From Pseudomonadota bacterium (lineage in GTDB: Bacteria; Pseudomonadota; Gammaproteobacteria; Xanthomonadales; Rhodanobacteraceae): a DNA stretch of 64,000 nucleotides. Shown here in pieces: positions 40,152 to 50,912 of the stretch. Where the stretch lies: the NCBI GenBank assembly GCA_021792975.1, contig JAJYTR010000005.1, forward strand, positions 1 through 64,000, given 5' to 3'. The position numbers and the translations under genes are program-made. Numbering within the stretch: position 1 is the first letter of the stretch; every line of letters starts with the position of its first letter. Under the pieces are notes generated by a model. The model ran no database searches. It was not told the origin of the DNA and worked only from the letters and a program-made list of their open reading frames with translations.

Positions 40152-40691
40152 ATGAAGACGAGCCTGAGTCGCGTAGCGTTACTGGCCTTCCTTACGGCCG
40201 CGATCGGCAGCGAGGCGGCAGCAGCCGCGAATCCGTCCCCGCGAATCCCCTCGGCGCTCGATCGCCTGATCGGCACGTGGCGGGGACACAGTGAGACGTT
40301 CGCCTCGCCGCTCACCCGGCCCGGCCGGAGTACGGCGGTCAACGTGTGCCAGTGGAGCCCTTCCCATCGTTTCGTAACCTGTGACCAAACCATCGAGCCA
40401 GGGGGTCGCCATGACCTCGCGGTCTACGGCCTCGGTGCGAAGAGCGGGACGTATTTCTATTGCGAAGTAGATGCCACCGCACAGGCGTACTGCGTAGACC
40501 GCCTCGTCATCAAAGGCAGCACTTGGCTCTATCGGAGCACCTTCGAATACAAGGGACAGCCGCTGACGCTGCGCACCTGGAACCGGTTCAGTTCCGTCGA
40601 CCACTACACGTTTGCGGCGGAAATCTCGCGGGATCACGGCCGGCACTGGCAGACGATGAGCCGCGGCGCGGCAACGCGAGTCCACGGATGA
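40152..40691 (+). CDS. Secreted DUF1579-like (lipocalin-type) hypothetical protein
   Basis: Signal peptide MKTSLSRVALLAFLTAAIGSEAAAA; LDRLIGTWRGHSE...CQWSPSHRFVTCDQ. Confidence 0.6.
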   Translation: MKTSLSRVALLAFLTAAIGSEAAAAANPSPRIPSALDRLIGTWRGHSETFASPLTRPGRSTAVNVCQWSPSHRFVTCDQTIEPGGRHDLAVYGLGAKSGTYFYCEVDATAQAYCVDRLVIKGSTWLYRSTFEYKGQPLTLRTWNRFSSVDHYTFAAEISRDHGRHWQTMSRGAATRVHG

Positions 40692-40710
40692 CGGCGGCAC
40701 CAGGCGCAAC

Positions 40711-41124
40711 ATGATCTATCCGGGACACTGCCACTGCAGAGCGACCGGCTTTCGGTTCGATACCGCGTTGCCCGTACACGCGTGGCCGATCCGGATCTGC
40801 GAATGCGGGTTTTGCCGCGCGCACGGTGCGATCTATACCGCCGATCCCGCAGGTCGGGTCGCGTTCAACGTGCAGGGCGGGAACCGGCCGAGGCGGTACC
40901 TCTTCGCTTCGCGCACCGCGGATTTCCTTTTCTGTGAAAACTGCGGCGTTTATCTCGGCGCCATGACGGAAATCTCCGGCCGCTACTTCGCCGTTCTCAA
41001 CGTCAATACCATGCGCCTCGCGGACCTGCCCCGACCTGCGCACCGATCCTTCGAGGATGAAAGTGTCGAGCAAAGGCAAGAACGGCGACAGCGGACATGG
41101 ACGCCGGTGGTGGACCCGCTCTGA
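40711..41124 (+). CDS. GFA/CENP-V family zinc protein
   Basis: GHCHCRATGFRF; CECGFCRAHGAIY; FLFCENCGVYLG zinc ligands. Confidence 0.8.
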   Translation: MIYPGHCHCRATGFRFDTALPVHAWPIRICECGFCRAHGAIYTADPAGRVAFNVQGGNRPRRYLFASRTADFLFCENCGVYLGAMTEISGRYFAVLNVNTMRLADLPRPAHRSFEDESVEQRQERRQRTWTPVVDPL

Positions 41125-41380
41125 GGTGACGGGATCGCCCCGTTCCGGCCTCCCTCAGGTGCCTCTTTTTCTCACGTGTCGTGCCTGCTCGATCACGCCA
41201 AAGGTGTTCTTTTCAAGAAAGGCAAACAGTCTCAGGTAGGCGTAAGGATTCTCGGCTTCGATTGCATCTCGATCCATCGAAGCCGCCACGATTTGTCCCA
41301 ACAAGACGACTTGCTGCGCGCGCCCCGGCTGAAGATGCTCCGTCCGTGGCGCGCGGGCACCCGCAACGGAATCCATCGGC

Positions 41381-42049
41381 ATGTTCGAGTTTGGCCACTG
41401 CACCCATCCCGGCCTGAGGCGGCGTTTCAACGAGGACAGCTACGGCATCGACGCCGCCAGCGGGCTGTTCGTCGTGGTCGACGGCATGGGCGGGCCCGGG
41501 TACGGCGAAGCCATCGCCGCGCTGGCACGCGAGGAGGCCCTGCGTGCGGCGCGCCAGGGCATGCGGCTGGACCAGGCCCTGCGCTGTGCCGCCGCGGTGG
41601 TGGAGCAATGGCTGGCGAGCCATCCGGCGGCCCACCCGGCCGGCGTCGCCGCGGCCCTGCTGCGTCTGCACGAAACGGACTTCGAGATCGCCTGGGCCGG
41701 CGACTGCACGGTCCTGCTGGGCGGCAGCGATCCGGCGCGGGTGGCCAGCGCCGCGGTCCTGCCGGCGCCTGCGGACGATGCCTGCGAATCTGCAGCGACC
41801 GCGCGGCTGGGTCTGCTCCCGGCGCGACCGATCGCCATCGGCCTGCGCATGGGACGCCTGCGCTGTCCCGCGTCCATCCTGCTGTGCAGCGACGGCGCGA
41901 TCGAGGCCACCACCGTGGCCGGCCGTCAGCGCGCCCTCACCGATCACAACCTGGGCGCCCAGGAAGCGGTCGAGATCCTGCTGCTGGAGGCGCTGGCGCA
42001 ACAGGCGCGCGACAACCTTACGGCCATACTGGTGCGGCTGCGCCGCTGA
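41381..42049 (+). CDS. PP2C-family serine/threonine phosphatase-like protein
   Basis: HPGLRRRFNEDSYGIDAASGLFVVVDGMGG; CSDGAIEATT; RDNLTAILVRL. Confidence 0.83.
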   Translation: MFEFGHCTHPGLRRRFNEDSYGIDAASGLFVVVDGMGGPGYGEAIAALAREEALRAARQGMRLDQALRCAAAVVEQWLASHPAAHPAGVAAALLRLHETDFEIAWAGDCTVLLGGSDPARVASAAVLPAPADDACESAATARLGLLPARPIAIGLRMGRLRCPASILLCSDGAIEATTVAGRQRALTDHNLGAQEAVEILLLEALAQQARDNLTAILVRLRR

Positions 42050-42061
42050 TCGGGCCAGCCG

Positions 42062-42814
42062 TCAAGGTGCATCCGCTACGCCGGCGGCCTCGAGCTGGCG
42101 CCACAGGCAGCGGCCCCGGACGGCGGCATCCAGGGCGTCCAGCCGCAGCTCGTGCGCGGCCTGCTCTTCGATGCTCGCGCGCAGAACACGCGGGCGGCGC
42201 ACGCAGGCATCCTGCGCGGCAGGGTGCGCGCGCGATGCCATCGCGGCCGCGGGTGCCGGTCCGGCCGCGAAGGCGAAGTTCAACGTGCTTTGTCCGGCCG
42301 TCAGCGCCAGATAGACATCGGCCAGCAGTTCGGCATCGAGCAGGGCGCCATGCAGCGTGCGCCCCGAATGGTCCACGCCGAAACGCCGGCACAGCGCATC
42401 GAGCGAATTGCGCTGGCCGGGGAAGCGCTCGCGGGCGATCAGCAGTGTGTCGATCACTTCGCAGCGCCGCGCCAGCGGCACATGCCGGCTGTCCAGGCGG
42501 GCCAGTTCGGCATCGAGGAAGCCCAGGTCGAAGGCCGCGTTGTGGATCACCAGGGCGGCACCTTCGATGAATGCCAGGAATTCCGCGGCGATCTCGGCGA
42601 AACGCGGCTGCGTCGAGAGGAAGGCGTCATCCAGGCCGTGTACCGCCAGCGCCCCGGCGTCCACCGCGCGCTGGGGGTCGAGATAGCGGTGGAAGGTGCG
42701 GCCGCTGGGACGGCGATCGAGCAATTCGATGCAGCCGATCTCGATCAGCCGGTGGCCCTGGGCGACATCCAGGCCAGTGGTTTCGGTATCCAGGATGACG
42801 ATGCGGCCGCTCAT
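42062..42814 (-). CDS. dnaQ: DNA polymerase III subunit epsilon
   Basis: [59 protein letters not shown]. Confidence 0.96.
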   Translation of the reverse strand: MSGRIVILDTETTGLDVAQGHRLIEIGCIELLDRRPSGRTFHRYLDPQRAVDAGALAVHGLDDAFLSTQPRFAEIAAEFLAFIEGAALVIHNAAFDLGFLDAELARLDSRHVPLARRCEVIDTLLIARERFPGQRNSLDALCRRFGVDHSGRTLHGALLDAELLADVYLALTAGQSTLNFAFAAGPAPAAAMASRAHPAAQDACVRRPRVLRASIEEQAAHELRLDALDAAVRGRCLWRQLEAAGVADAP

Positions 42815-43254
42815 GCAGGCTGCCTCTGCGCGGCACTGCGCGCGGCATGATCGACGCGCTCGTTCTCGGGCTGGCCGCTGTGCCCGCGCACCCAGCGCCA
42901 GTCCACGGCATGCGTGGTGCTGGCCGCGGCCAGCCGCTGCCAAAGATCCTGGTTCTTGACCGGCTCGCGCGCGCTGGTACGCCAGCCGTTGCGCTGCCAG
43001 CGCGGCAGCCAGTCGGTGATGCCCTGGCGCAGGTATTGCGAGTCGGTGTGCAGTTCGACGCTGCAGGGACGTCGCAGCGCCTCCAGGGCGGCGATGGCCG
43101 CCATCAGCTCCATGCGGTTGTTGGTGGTATGGGCTTCTCCGCCGCTGAGCAGGCGCTCGTGCGCCTGCCTGCGCAGCAGCGCGGCCCAGCCGCCCGGCCC
43201 CGGATTGCCCAGGCAGGCGCCGTCGGTCCAGATCTGCACGTCTGGCCGCCTCAT
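42811..43254 (-). CDS. rnhA: Ribonuclease HI
   Basis: [56 protein letters not shown]. Confidence 0.96.
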   Translation of the reverse strand: MRRPDVQIWTDGACLGNPGPGGWAALLRRQAHERLLSGGEAHTTNNRMELMAAIAALEALRRPCSVELHTDSQYLRQGITDWLPRWQRNGWRTSAREPVKNQDLWQRLAAASTTHAVDWRWVRGHSGQPENERVDHAARSAAQRQPA

Positions 43255-43913
43255 GCCCGCGTGCCCCTGGTGTCGCCCGGCCAGACCGGCACGCGTCCGC
43301 TGAACCGCACCGTCCGTGCGCGCTGCAGATAGAGGATGCGCGCGCTCGCGCGCCGCTTGCGCAGGACCAGCAGATAGCTGCAGCCGATGCGCTGCACGCA
43401 TTCGCGTTCGAATCCGTACAGGTCCAGCAGCCGCGTCAGCGCACGCATCGGTCGCAGCCTGCAATAGGCATCCCCGCGGCGCGCATGCCGGGCCAGGCGC
43501 AGCGATTGCGGGTGCCAGTGCACCAGCCCGCAGAGCAGGAACCGGGCGCCGGGCTGCGAGACGCGCGCCAGTTCACCGGCCAGACCGCCGGGATCGGGCA
43601 GTGCCTCGAACACGTCCGCGGCGAGCAGCAGGGCGAAACTCTCGTCGCCGAACGGCAGTTCGCAGGCCATCGCGCGCACGCCGCCCTGCCATTGCTCGCC
43701 CTGCAGTGCGAGGCTGATGCAATAGCCCGGCGCCGGAGGTGGCAGCGAATCCCCGTCCGCACGCCAGCCGGCGTTCTCGAGAACCAGTGCGTGGGTTCCT
43801 CCCCGCAGCCTGAGAAAAGGCGCCAGCAGCCGGGTGCGCGCGGCATGCAACTGATGCAGATGCGATTCGGACAGTGCGGCGCGACGCTCGGGCATGCGCG
43901 CATTCTGCGCCAA
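43251..43913 (-). CDS. Class I SAM-dependent methyltransferase-like protein upstream of rnhA
   Basis: [46 protein letters not shown]; conserved position upstream of rnhA. Confidence 0.75.
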   Translation of the reverse strand: MAQNARMPERRAALSESHLHQLHAARTRLLAPFLRLRGGTHALVLENAGWRADGDSLPPPAPGYCISLALQGEQWQGGVRAMACELPFGDESFALLLAADVFEALPDPGGLAGELARVSQPGARFLLCGLVHWHPQSLRLARHARRGDAYCRLRPMRALTRLLDLYGFERECVQRIGCSYLLVLRKRRASARILYLQRARTVRFSGRVPVWPGDTRGTRA

Positions 43914-43954
43914 GGCGGCGTGCAGGTTAAGCCTGCCGCGCCGCGGCTGCCTGG

Positions 43955-44533
43955 TCAGCGGCGGCCGGCGGTGTCCACGGCGCGGAAGTGGCGCTCCAGG
44001 TGCTGGCCGTTGTCCAGCAGGTAAGGCATCACGCCCGTATCCGGCGGGAATCCGGCGGTATCGATCCGCGCCATCGGATCAATCAGCGGCAGGGTGTCGT
44101 GGTGCGTGGCGTCCATGCGTTCGCCCCACGCAGCCGCATGCGCGTCGGGGGACGCACTGAGCCAGGAGGGCGCCGGCGCCGCGATCACGCTGTCGCCGGG
44201 TGCCAGCACCTGCTGCGGGGGCACCAGCATCAGCGCGGCCGCCACCATGCCGGCCGCGGCCATGCCGCGCACCGACCAGCGCATCCAGCGCGTCCCCGCG
44301 CTGGCCGGCAACGGCTGCAGGCGGATGCGCGCGGCGACCGTTGCGGCGAAATCGGCGTCAGCCAGCGCGGGAATGCCACCGCGCAGGCTGGCCTGCACCA
44401 GGTGATAGCGCTCCCAGCGACGCAGCGCCTCGGCGTCGCGCTCCAGCCGACGCAGCAGAAAACGCGTCTGCTCGCGGCCGAGTTCGCCATCCATCAAGGC
44501 GGAAAGCTCCTCGAGGTTTGCGTGGGTGCTCAT
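43955..44533 (-). CDS. rseA: Anti-sigma-E factor RseA
   Basis: EELSALMDGELGREQTRFLLRRLERDAEALRRWERYHLVQASLRG; one TM; downstream of rpoE. Confidence 0.9.
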   Translation of the reverse strand: MSTHANLEELSALMDGELGREQTRFLLRRLERDAEALRRWERYHLVQASLRGGIPALADADFAATVAARIRLQPLPASAGTRWMRWSVRGMAAAGMVAAALMLVPPQQVLAPGDSVIAAPAPSWLSASPDAHAAAWGERMDATHHDTLPLIDPMARIDTAGFPPDTGVMPYLLDNGQHLERHFRAVDTAGRR

Positions 44534-44625
44534 GGCGGTACCTGCTGTGAAACGGGGTGCGACTACAACCGTGCTGCGGACGGCTGCCCGGACACCGCAA
44601 CCGGAGCGGCGGTCGACCCGCCGCC

Positions 44626-45207
44626 TCAGCGCTCGTCGAGCAGCGGCCGCAGGCTCTGCTCGATCGCCTCGCGCGCCCGGAAGATGCGCGAACGCACGGT
44701 GCCGATCGGGCAATTCATGACTTCGGCGATCTCCTCGTAGCTCATGCCCTCAACCTCGCGCAAGGTAATGGCCATGCGCAGGTCTTCGGGCAAGGCTTGG
44801 ACTGTCGAAAACACTGTTTGTTCAATTTCTTGCCGAAGCAATTCATGTTCCGGCGTGGCCCCGTCCCGCAGGGCTTCGGCGCTGGGCACGTGCTGGGCGT
44901 CCTCGATGGCGAGATCGTCGGTGGGCGGGCGCCGGCCCTGGGAGACCAGGTGGTTCTTGGCGGTGTTGACCGCGATCTTGTACAGCCAGGTGTAGAACTG
45001 GCTCTCGCCGCGGAACGAGCCCAGCGCCCGGTAGGCGCGGATGAAAGCCTCCTGCGCGACATCCTCGCACTCGTTCCAGTCGCCGATGTAGCGCGAAACC
45101 AGCGCGACGATCTTGTGCTGGTACTTGCGCACCAGCAGGTCATAGGCACGGGTGTCGCCCTGCTGGACGCGTTCAACCAGCACGCGGTCCGAATCTGCTT
45201 CGCCCAT
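44626..45207 (-). CDS. rpoE: RNA polymerase sigma factor RpoE
   Basis: DRVLVERVQQGDTRAYDLLVRKYQHKIVALVSRYIGDWNECEDVAQEAFIRAYRAL. Confidence 0.96.
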   Translation of the reverse strand: MGEADSDRVLVERVQQGDTRAYDLLVRKYQHKIVALVSRYIGDWNECEDVAQEAFIRAYRALGSFRGESQFYTWLYKIAVNTAKNHLVSQGRRPPTDDLAIEDAQHVPSAEALRDGATPEHELLRQEIEQTVFSTVQALPEDLRMAITLREVEGMSYEEIAEVMNCPIGTVRSRIFRAREAIEQSLRPLLDER

Positions 45208-45456
45208 CCGGGCCTACTCCCCGCCTGTGGTCCACGCCGCACGGCGCTTTGTTCCGGCTGCCCTTGCGGCCCGATGCCGCATGAACCGTAGGGTACAGGA
45301 AACCGCGCTGCGGCCGCAGCGCGCGCCGCGCCGGCGACGCCAGCGGATCCGCGGCGGCAGCCGTCTCTTCCGGGACCGGCCCGCGCAGTCCTGCGGCTAG
45401 GGCCGGCGGACGCGTCCATGCCAGAATCGCGGTGGGTCCATGAAGGGAGGGGAGTG

Positions 45457-46974
45457 GTGAGCAGGCACCCCGGCGGTGAGATGCAGGAGGGCGAACTGCT
45501 GGCTGCGGTGGATCTGGGATCCAACAGCTTCCATATGGTGGTGGCCCGCTACGAGCACGGCGTACCGCGCGTGATCGACCGCCTGCGCGAAACCACGCGC
45601 ATGGCCGCCGGACTGGATGCCAACGGCAGCCTGGCCGCGCCGCAGCGGCAACGCTCGCTGGACTGCCTGGCGCGGTTCGGCCAGCGTCTGGCGGGGGTGG
45701 CGCCGCGCCGGGTGCGCGCCGTGGGCACCAACACCCTGCGCCAGTTGGCGCATCCGCAGGAGTTCCTGCGTCCGGCCGAGCGCGCGCTGGGTCATCCGGT
45801 CGAGATCGTCTCGGGACGCGAAGAGGCGCGGCTGATCTTTCTGGGCGTCGCGCACGGACTGCCGGCTTCGCGGCAACGCAGGCTGGTGGTCGACATCGGC
45901 GGCGGCAGCACCGAGTTCATCATCGGTCACCAGCTGGAGCCGCTGCATGCCGAAAGCATCCAGGTGGGCTGCGTGGCCTCGAGCCTGCGTTTTTTCCCGG
46001 GTGGCAAGATCACCCGCAAGCGCTGGCAGCACGCGCGCGAGGAGATCGGCGTGCTGCTGCAGCAGTTCGCCATGGACTACCAGGAGGCGGGCTGGCAGGA
46101 ATGCTATGGATCCTCCGGCACGGTCAAGGCGATCGAAGGGGTGCTCACCGGACTCGCACTCAGCGACCACGGCATCACCCTGCCGGCGCTGACCGGCCTG
46201 CGCGAATCCCTGCTGCAGGCCGGACAGGTCGAGAAACTGCGCCTGCCCGGGCTGGCCGAGGAGCGCATGCCGATCTTTCCCGGCGGCGTTGTCATCCTGG
46301 AGTCGGCCTTCGAGCATCTCGGTCTCGAGCGCATGCTGGCCGTCGACGCGGCCATGCGCGAGGGCATCCTGTGGGACATGGTGGGCCGCGCCGAAGGCAA
46401 CGATCCCCGGCGCGCCAGCATCCAGGCGCTGGCCCTGCGCTATGGCGTGGATGCGGCCCAGGCCGCGCGGGTGGATGCCACCGCGCAGTCGCTGCTGCAG
46501 GCGACTGGCGGCGAATGGCTGCCGGTCGAGGACGCCGCCGAATGGCTGGACTGGGCGACACGCGTGCACGAGATCGGACTTTCGATCGCGCACAGCCAGC
46601 ACCATCGCCACGCCGGATACATCCTGCGCAATGCCGATCTGCCGGGTTTTTCCAGGGACGAGCAGCTGCTGCTGGCCTGCATCGTCGAGGCGCACCGGCG
46701 CAAGCCCGACCGGGCCGCGTTCAACGCCCTGCCGCCGCGTCTGCGTGTATTCGCCCGCCGGATCGCCGCCCTGCTCCGTCTCGCCGTCCTGCTGCGCCGC
46801 GCGCGACGTTCCGAAACGCTGCCACCGATGCGCCTGCAGGCGCAGGACGACCGCCTGCACCTGACGCTGCCGTCCGCCTGGCTCGAAGCGCACCCGCTGA
46901 CGGTGACCGACCTCGACCTCGAGCGCGGCCTGCTGGCTGAACTCGGCCTCAAACTGGAACTGGGGCGTGATTGA
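45457..46974 (+). CDS. ppx: Exopolyphosphatase
   Basis: LLAAVDLGSNSFHMVVARYEHG; VVDIGGGSTEFIIG. GTG 45457 chosen (GGGAGGGGAG upstream); ORF extends to 45418. Confidence 0.92.
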   Translation: MSRHPGGEMQEGELLAAVDLGSNSFHMVVARYEHGVPRVIDRLRETTRMAAGLDANGSLAAPQRQRSLDCLARFGQRLAGVAPRRVRAVGTNTLRQLAHPQEFLRPAERALGHPVEIVSGREEARLIFLGVAHGLPASRQRRLVVDIGGGSTEFIIGHQLEPLHAESIQVGCVASSLRFFPGGKITRKRWQHAREEIGVLLQQFAMDYQEAGWQECYGSSGTVKAIEGVLTGLALSDHGITLPALTGLRESLLQAGQVEKLRLPGLAEERMPIFPGGVVILESAFEHLGLERMLAVDAAMREGILWDMVGRAEGNDPRRASIQALALRYGVDAAQAARVDATAQSLLQATGGEWLPVEDAAEWLDWATRVHEIGLSIAHSQHHRHAGYILRNADLPGFSRDEQLLLACIVEAHRRKPDRAAFNALPPRLRVFARRIAALLRLAVLLRRARRSETLPPMRLQAQDDRLHLTLPSAWLEAHPLTVTDLDLERGLLAELGLKLELGRD

Positions 46975-47028
46975 GCCCCGCGTGCCGGCACGGCCTATCA
47001 TGGGCGCCCCGCACCGGTGATCCGCACG

Positions 47029-47721
47029 ATGTCCAAGATCCATCCGTACCTTGGCGCCCTGCTCCTGCTGGCCGCGTTCCTCACTGCCCGGGCGGCACCG
47101 CCCGCGGCACCGGCGCGCGCCACCAGCGCGGGCGCAACACCTGCCGTCGCCGCGGAACCGCGCGTGCTGGTCAAGACCAGCATGGGCTCGTTCGTGATCG
47201 AGCTGTTCCCCGACAAAGCGCCGCGCACGGTGGCCAATTTCCTCGAATACGTGCATTCGGGGTTTTACGGCGGCACGGTGTTCCAGCGGGTCATCAAGGG
47301 CTTCCTGGTGCAGGGCGGGCTGTTCAACGCGCAGCTGCAGCCCAAGCCCACGCGTCCCCCCATCCCCATCGAGGCCGACAACGGCCTGTCCAACCTGCGC
47401 GGTACCGTGGCCGCGGCGCGCGCGGCCGACCCCAATTCGGAGACTTCGCAGTTCTTCATCAACCTCGTGGACAACCCGCGGCTGGATTTCATCAGCGACC
47501 AGAGTGGTGCCACCTGGGGCTATACCGTGTTCGGCAAGGTCGTGCAGGGCATGAACGTGGTCGACGCCATCGGCAACCTGCCCACCGGGCCGCAGGGGCC
47601 GTTCAGCGCCGACGTGCCGCACCCGCTGCCGGTGATCGAGAGCATGACCGAGTTGCCCGCTCCCGCGCCCGCCGCCGGCGCCTCCGTATCCGCGCCCGCG
47701 AGTTCCGGCACAGGCCATTGA
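47029..47721 (+). CDS. Periplasmic peptidyl-prolyl cis-trans isomerase (cyclophilin)
   Basis: Signal peptide; VLVKTSMGSFVIELFPDKAPRTVANFLEYV; GTVFQRVIKGFLVQGG; NSETSQFFINLVDN. Confidence 0.94.
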   Translation: MSKIHPYLGALLLLAAFLTARAAPPAAPARATSAGATPAVAAEPRVLVKTSMGSFVIELFPDKAPRTVANFLEYVHSGFYGGTVFQRVIKGFLVQGGLFNAQLQPKPTRPPIPIEADNGLSNLRGTVAAARAADPNSETSQFFINLVDNPRLDFISDQSGATWGYTVFGKVVQGMNVVDAIGNLPTGPQGPFSADVPHPLPVIESMTELPAPAPAAGASVSAPASSGTGH

Positions 47722-47723
47722 GC

Positions 47724-48485
47724 GTGGGCCCCGCGCTGTTCATCTCCGACCTGCACCTGGACCCGCAGCGGCCGCGAATCACCCGCCTGTTCGAGCGTTT
47801 CCTGGCGGGCGAGGCGCGCCAGGCCAGCGCGCTGTACATCCTGGGCGACCTGTTCGAGGCCTGGGTGGGCGACGACGACGACGACGAACTGCCGGCGCAG
47901 GTGGCGCGTGCGCTGCGGGCGCTGGCCACGACCGGCGTTGCGGTCCACTTCATGGCCGGCAACCGCGACTTCCTGCTGGGCGCGGACTATGCCGCACGTG
48001 CCGGCATGCGGCGGCTGCCCGAGCCGTGCGTGCATATCATCGCCGGCGTGCGCACCCTGCTGCTGCATGGCGACACGCTGTGCCTGGACGATGGCGCCTA
48101 CCAGGCATTCCGCAGACAGGTGCGCGATCCGCAATGGCAACGGCAGTTCCTGGCGCAACCGCTGGCGCAGCGTCGCGCGTTCGCCCACGAGGCGCGCGCG
48201 GCCAGCACGATGCACACGCAATCCAGTCCGCACGCGTTGCTGGATGTCGATGCCGGCGCGGTGTCCGCCGCCATGCGCGACGCCGGGGTCCGGCGCCTGA
48301 TCCATGGCCATACGCACCGGCCCGCCCTGCATCGTTTCACGCTCGACGGCGCGCCGGCCGAACGCATCGTGCTGGGCGACTGGTACGAACAGGGCTCGCG
48401 GCTGCGCATCGACGAACAGGGCATCGATCTGCGGGCATTCGCTGCGGACCGCGGCGAAACGGCGCCGACGCGCATGAGCTATTGA
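47724..48485 (+). CDS. lpxH: UDP-2,3-diacylglucosamine diphosphatase
   Basis: GTG start; ALFISDLHLDPQRPRITRLFERFL; MAGNRDFLLG; RLIHGHTHRPALH. Confidence 0.95.
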   Translation: MGPALFISDLHLDPQRPRITRLFERFLAGEARQASALYILGDLFEAWVGDDDDDELPAQVARALRALATTGVAVHFMAGNRDFLLGADYAARAGMRRLPEPCVHIIAGVRTLLLHGDTLCLDDGAYQAFRRQVRDPQWQRQFLAQPLAQRRAFAHEARAASTMHTQSSPHALLDVDAGAVSAAMRDAGVRRLIHGHTHRPALHRFTLDGAPAERIVLGDWYEQGSRLRIDEQGIDLRAFAADRGETAPTRMSY

Positions 48486-48553
48486 CGCGTCTGTCACCGG
48501 CAGGAATAATTCGCGGCTCCCGCCGGTTGCGCCACTGCCTTCCCGCGGGCCGC

Positions 48554-48630
48554 GCGCCCGTAGCTCAGCTGGATAGAGCACCAGGCTACGAACTTGGTGG
48601 TCGGGAGTTCGAATCTCTCCGGGCGCGCCA
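48554..48630 (+). tRNA. tRNA-Arg(ACG), CCA encoded
   Basis: GCGCCCGTAGCTCAGCTGGATAGAGCACCAGGCTACGAACTTGG...GGGCGCGCCA; loop CTACGAA. Confidence 0.97.
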
Positions 48631-48719
48631 CTTCCACCCAGAGGCCTGCCCGTGCCGGCCTTTGCCGCTTCGAAACGGTGCCGTGCCCGCCCGTGCCACA
48701 ATCGCTGCCGGCCGCCCGC

Positions 48720-48796
<77 letters not shown>

Positions 48797-48961
48797 TTCC
48801 GGATCGCGGCGGCGGCACGGGGCACGACGGAGGACTCCCGCCCAGCCCGGCGGCCCTGCCGCTGGTGATGCGGTCCCGCGCGGGCACCCACGCCGCCGGG
48901 ATGCGTCCGATCGCGACTGCTAGACTGGCGGGCTGAACCGCCCCGACTCCCTGGAGATCCC

Positions 48962-50497
48962 ATGAGCGCTCCCATCCTCGCCGCGCTGGGCCTGAACACG
49001 CAGCATCCTGGCACTTACCTCGGTGACGGCATGTGGGCGGCGGCGCGCGACGGCGCGACGCGCATCGCGGTGCACGCGCCACGCGACGGCGCGCTGCTGG
49101 GTCACGTGCAGGCGAGCACCGCCGCGGACTACGAGCAGCTGATGCAGCGCGCCGGCACCGCTTTCGCGCAATGGCGCCTGGTACCCGCACCACGCCGCGG
49201 CGAGGCGGTGCGCCTCTGCGGCGAAGCGTTGCGCCGGCACAAGGACGCGCTGGGCTCGCTGGTGGCCCTGGAGATGGGCAAGATCAAGGCGGAGGGTGAC
49301 GGCGAGGTGCAGGAGATGATCGACATCGCCGATTTCGCCGTCGGCCAGTCGCGCATGCTGTACGGCCTCAGCATGCACTCCGAGCGGCCCGGCCACCGCA
49401 TGTACGAGCAGTGGCACCCGCTGGGACTGGTGGGCATCATCAGCGCGTTCAACTTCCCGGTGGCGGTGTGGGCCTGGAACGCCTTCATCGCGGCGGTATG
49501 CGGCGACATCTCGATCTGGAAACCCTCGCCCAAGGTGCCCTTCAGTGCCATCGCGGCACTGAGAATCTGCTCGGAAGCACTGCGCGCCGGCGGCTTTCCC
49601 GACATTTTCTTCCTGTTCAACGATGCCGGCACCGACCTCGCCTCACGCCTGGTGGACGATGCGCGCATCGCGCTAGTCAGTTTCACCGGCTCCACCGACG
49701 TGGGCCGCGGCGTCGGCCAGCGCGTGGCGCAGCGCATGGGCCGGTCGCTGCTGGAACTGGGCGGCAACAACGCGATCATCGTCGACGCCACCGCCGATCT
49801 GAAGCTGGCCATCCCCGCCATCGTGTTCGGCGCGGTGGGTACGGCGGGCCAGCGCTGCACCACCACGCGCCGCCTGATCGTGCACCGTTCCATCCACGAC
49901 CCGCTGGTCGAGAAACTCAAGGCCGCCTACACCCAGATCGAGACGCGCATAGGCGATCCCACTGACGCGCAGACCCTGATGGGTCCGCTGATCGACGGCG
50001 CGGCCGTGCAGCGCTACCTGGACGCCATCGCCAGCGCCAGGGCGGCGGGCGGCACCGTGGCGTTCGGCGGCGGCCGGCTGGACCGGCCCGGCAATTACGT
50101 GCGCCCCACTCTCATCACCGGCCTCGCACCCGATGCCGAAGTGGTGCAGCATGAAACCTTCGCGCCCATCCTCTACGTGCTGCCGTTCGACAGCGTCGAA
50201 GAGGCCATCGCCATCCAGAACGGCGTGCCGCAGGGCCTGTCCTCGGCGATCTTCACGCAGAACCTCAAGCACGCGGAGCGCTTTCTGAGCGCATCCGGCT
50301 CGGACTGCGGCATCGCCAACGTCAATATCGGCACCTCGGGCGCCGAGATCGGCGGCGCCTTCGGCGGCGAGAAGGACACCGGTGGCGGCCGTGAGTCGGG
50401 CTCCGACACCTGGAAGGCCTACATGCGCCGGCAAACCAGCACCATCAACTGGTCCGACGCCCTGCCGCTGGCACAGGGCATCAGGTTCGAGTTCTGA
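48962..50497 (+). CDS. amaB: Aldehyde dehydrogenase, AmaB/antiquitin-like (piperideine-6-carboxylate / alpha-aminoadipic semialdehyde dehydrogenase)
   Basis: PTYLGDGMW-like start; [41 protein letters not shown]. Confidence 0.87.
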   Translation: MSAPILAALGLNTQHPGTYLGDGMWAAARDGATRIAVHAPRDGALLGHVQASTAADYEQLMQRAGTAFAQWRLVPAPRRGEAVRLCGEALRRHKDALGSLVALEMGKIKAEGDGEVQEMIDIADFAVGQSRMLYGLSMHSERPGHRMYEQWHPLGLVGIISAFNFPVAVWAWNAFIAAVCGDISIWKPSPKVPFSAIAALRICSEALRAGGFPDIFFLFNDAGTDLASRLVDDARIALVSFTGSTDVGRGVGQRVAQRMGRSLLELGGNNAIIVDATADLKLAIPAIVFGAVGTAGQRCTTTRRLIVHRSIHDPLVEKLKAAYTQIETRIGDPTDAQTLMGPLIDGAAVQRYLDAIASARAAGGTVAFGGGRLDRPGNYVRPTLITGLAPDAEVVQHETFAPILYVLPFDSVEEAIAIQNGVPQGLSSAIFTQNLKHAERFLSASGSDCGIANVNIGTSGAEIGGAFGGEKDTGGGRESGSDTWKAYMRRQTSTINWSDALPLAQGIRFEF

Positions 50498-50505
50498 GCG
50501 ATGCC

Positions 50506-50871
50506 GTGAGCGCACACGCCACGATCGCAGCCACCTTGCGCGCCAACGAAGCGGCGCTGCTGGATGCGCAGCGCCGCGGCGACGCGGACGCGGTCGCGGC
50601 ACTGCTGGCGGAAGACTTCGAGGAAATCGGCAGCAGCGGACGACGCTACGACCGCGCCGCCACGCTGGCCGCAGTGGGTACGGCGCCCCTGGACGCCGCC
50701 GCGATCGGCGATTTCAGCCTGCACCTGCTGGCGGCCGACCTCGCGCTGGTGGCCTTCCGCGCGCGCTTGCGCCGTGGCGGGCGCGTGCTGCACAGTTGGC
50801 GCAGTTCGCTGTGGCGGCACGAACACGGTGCATGGCGCCTGGTGTTCCACCAGGGCACGCCTTGTCCATGA
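50506..50871 (+). CDS. DUF4440/SnoaL-like protein
   Basis: [47 protein letters not shown]2-like fold pattern. Confidence 0.75.
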   Translation: MSAHATIAATLRANEAALLDAQRRGDADAVAALLAEDFEEIGSSGRRYDRAATLAAVGTAPLDAAAIGDFSLHLLAADLALVAFRARLRRGGRVLHSWRSSLWRHEHGAWRLVFHQGTPCP

Positions 50872-50912
50872 GCAGACGAGTCCTGTCGCCGCCGACGCCG
50901 GGGGAACCATCG

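Noticed and set aside
45240-45260. GGAAC -35-like element on the minus strand upstream of rpoE as an autoregulated sigma-E promoter
   Set aside because: No matching -10 at the expected distance; cannot be distinguished from chance.
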